Source of the DNA: Smittium mucronatum
Lineage: Eukaryota > Kickxellomycota > Harpellomycetes > Harpellales > Legeriomycetaceae
Direction: 5' to 3'
DNA length: 18,322 nucleotides
Assembly: GCA_001953115.1 (NCBI GenBank)
Contig: LSSL01000637.1
Span: 1,879 to 20,200 of the forward strand
The notes below the pieces were generated by a model, which worked only from the letters and a program-made list of their open reading frames with translations, had not been told where the DNA came from and did not search any database. The position numbers and the translations under genes were made by a program. Position 1 is the stretch's first letter. Every line of letters starts with the position of its first letter. This document shows, piece after piece, positions 18,140 through 18,322 of this stretch.

Positions 18140-18322
18140 TTAGTTATTCAAAACTTTATAGGAAAGTTTCCGATCTCAAAGACCCCTAAGAGTGAAATAC
18201 CTTGCCGTGGTTTAGGGGCTTAATAGTGTACTTTTCGAAGTACACTAGACCAAAATTTCACACAGCGTTGTACTATTCTTGGTTGGGAATAATGGAGATA
18301 GCGCACAGCGATTCGGAGGACA
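18140..18322. other. GC-richer terminal segment with two hairpins
   Basis: From about 18160 base composition shifts to near-balanced, unlike the rest of the window. It contains a 7-bp stem CCCCTAA/TTAGGGG (18183-18189 with 18212-18218). Next is a perfect 10-bp stem TAGTGTACTT with loop TTCG (18224-18247). Two copies of CACAGCG follow (18261-18267 and 18304-18310). No ORF or tRNA fold is evident on either strand. It continues past the right edge, so it may be the end of another repeat family or an RNA-coding or regulatory unit. Confidence 0.5.
18224..18247. other. Perfect 10-bp hairpin with TTCG loop
   Basis: TAGTGTACTT, loop TTCG, then AAGTACACTA pair without mismatch. UUCG is a stable RNA tetraloop class, though here the closing pair is T-A rather than the favoured C-G. 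It is the strongest short stem seen in this GC-richer segment. Confidence 0.75.

Overview
The window looks like eukaryotic nuclear DNA. By eye it is about four-fifths A+T, full of homopolymer runs and microsatellites, with no bacterial operon structure, no ribosome-binding sites and no intact long ORF. Everything recognisable is transposon-derived and mostly decayed. The AT bias, the Asn-rich low-complexity ORF and the DNA transposon families would suit an AT-rich, repeat-loaded genome, for instance an early-diverging fungus such as an arbuscular mycorrhizal fungus. That assignment is only an inference.

Left third (1-5265). A perfect (TAA)50 microsatellite opens the window. A plus-strand relic of a pogo/Tigger-type (CENP-B-like) transposase follows in pieces: N-terminal and catalytic-start part at 615-1594, a second catalytic block with an L-L-D-N-A-P motif at 2912-3067, and a possible C-terminal piece at 3328-3519. 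About 1.3 kb of non-coding DNA separates the first two blocks. It is bracketed by two copies of a 13-base sequence, so it may be a nested insertion. From 3607 to 5265 no gene is visible.

Middle (5266-9150). A 3.9-kb structure consists of two 963-bp inverted arms (5266-6228 and 8188-9150) that differ at only two positions in my base-by-base comparison, around a ~2-kb unique core. The core carries a heavily decayed minus-strand coding relic of unknown family. Each arm carries the same ~75-codon Asn-rich ORF, a perfect 10-bp hairpin and a C11 tract. Near-identical arms around a ruined core suggest a non-autonomous element mobilised in trans, or arms kept alike by gene conversion.

Right-middle (11830-13666). 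This is a nearly full-length Tc1/mariner-IS630-type element. It has TA flanks, ~57-bp imperfect terminal inverted repeats, and a minus-strand transposase relic in which the helix-turn-helix region and all three catalytic acidic residues can still be read. Both ends carry A-tract/GTAA iterons at about 21-bp spacing.

Right end (15796-18322). A chain of minus-strand coding remnants of an unrecognised protein or proteins runs through 15.8-18.04 kb, ending in an imperfect tandem repeat and a distinctly GC-richer terminal segment with two hairpins. The intervals 9151-11829 and 13669-15795 are AT-rich filler with microsatellites and no supported gene.
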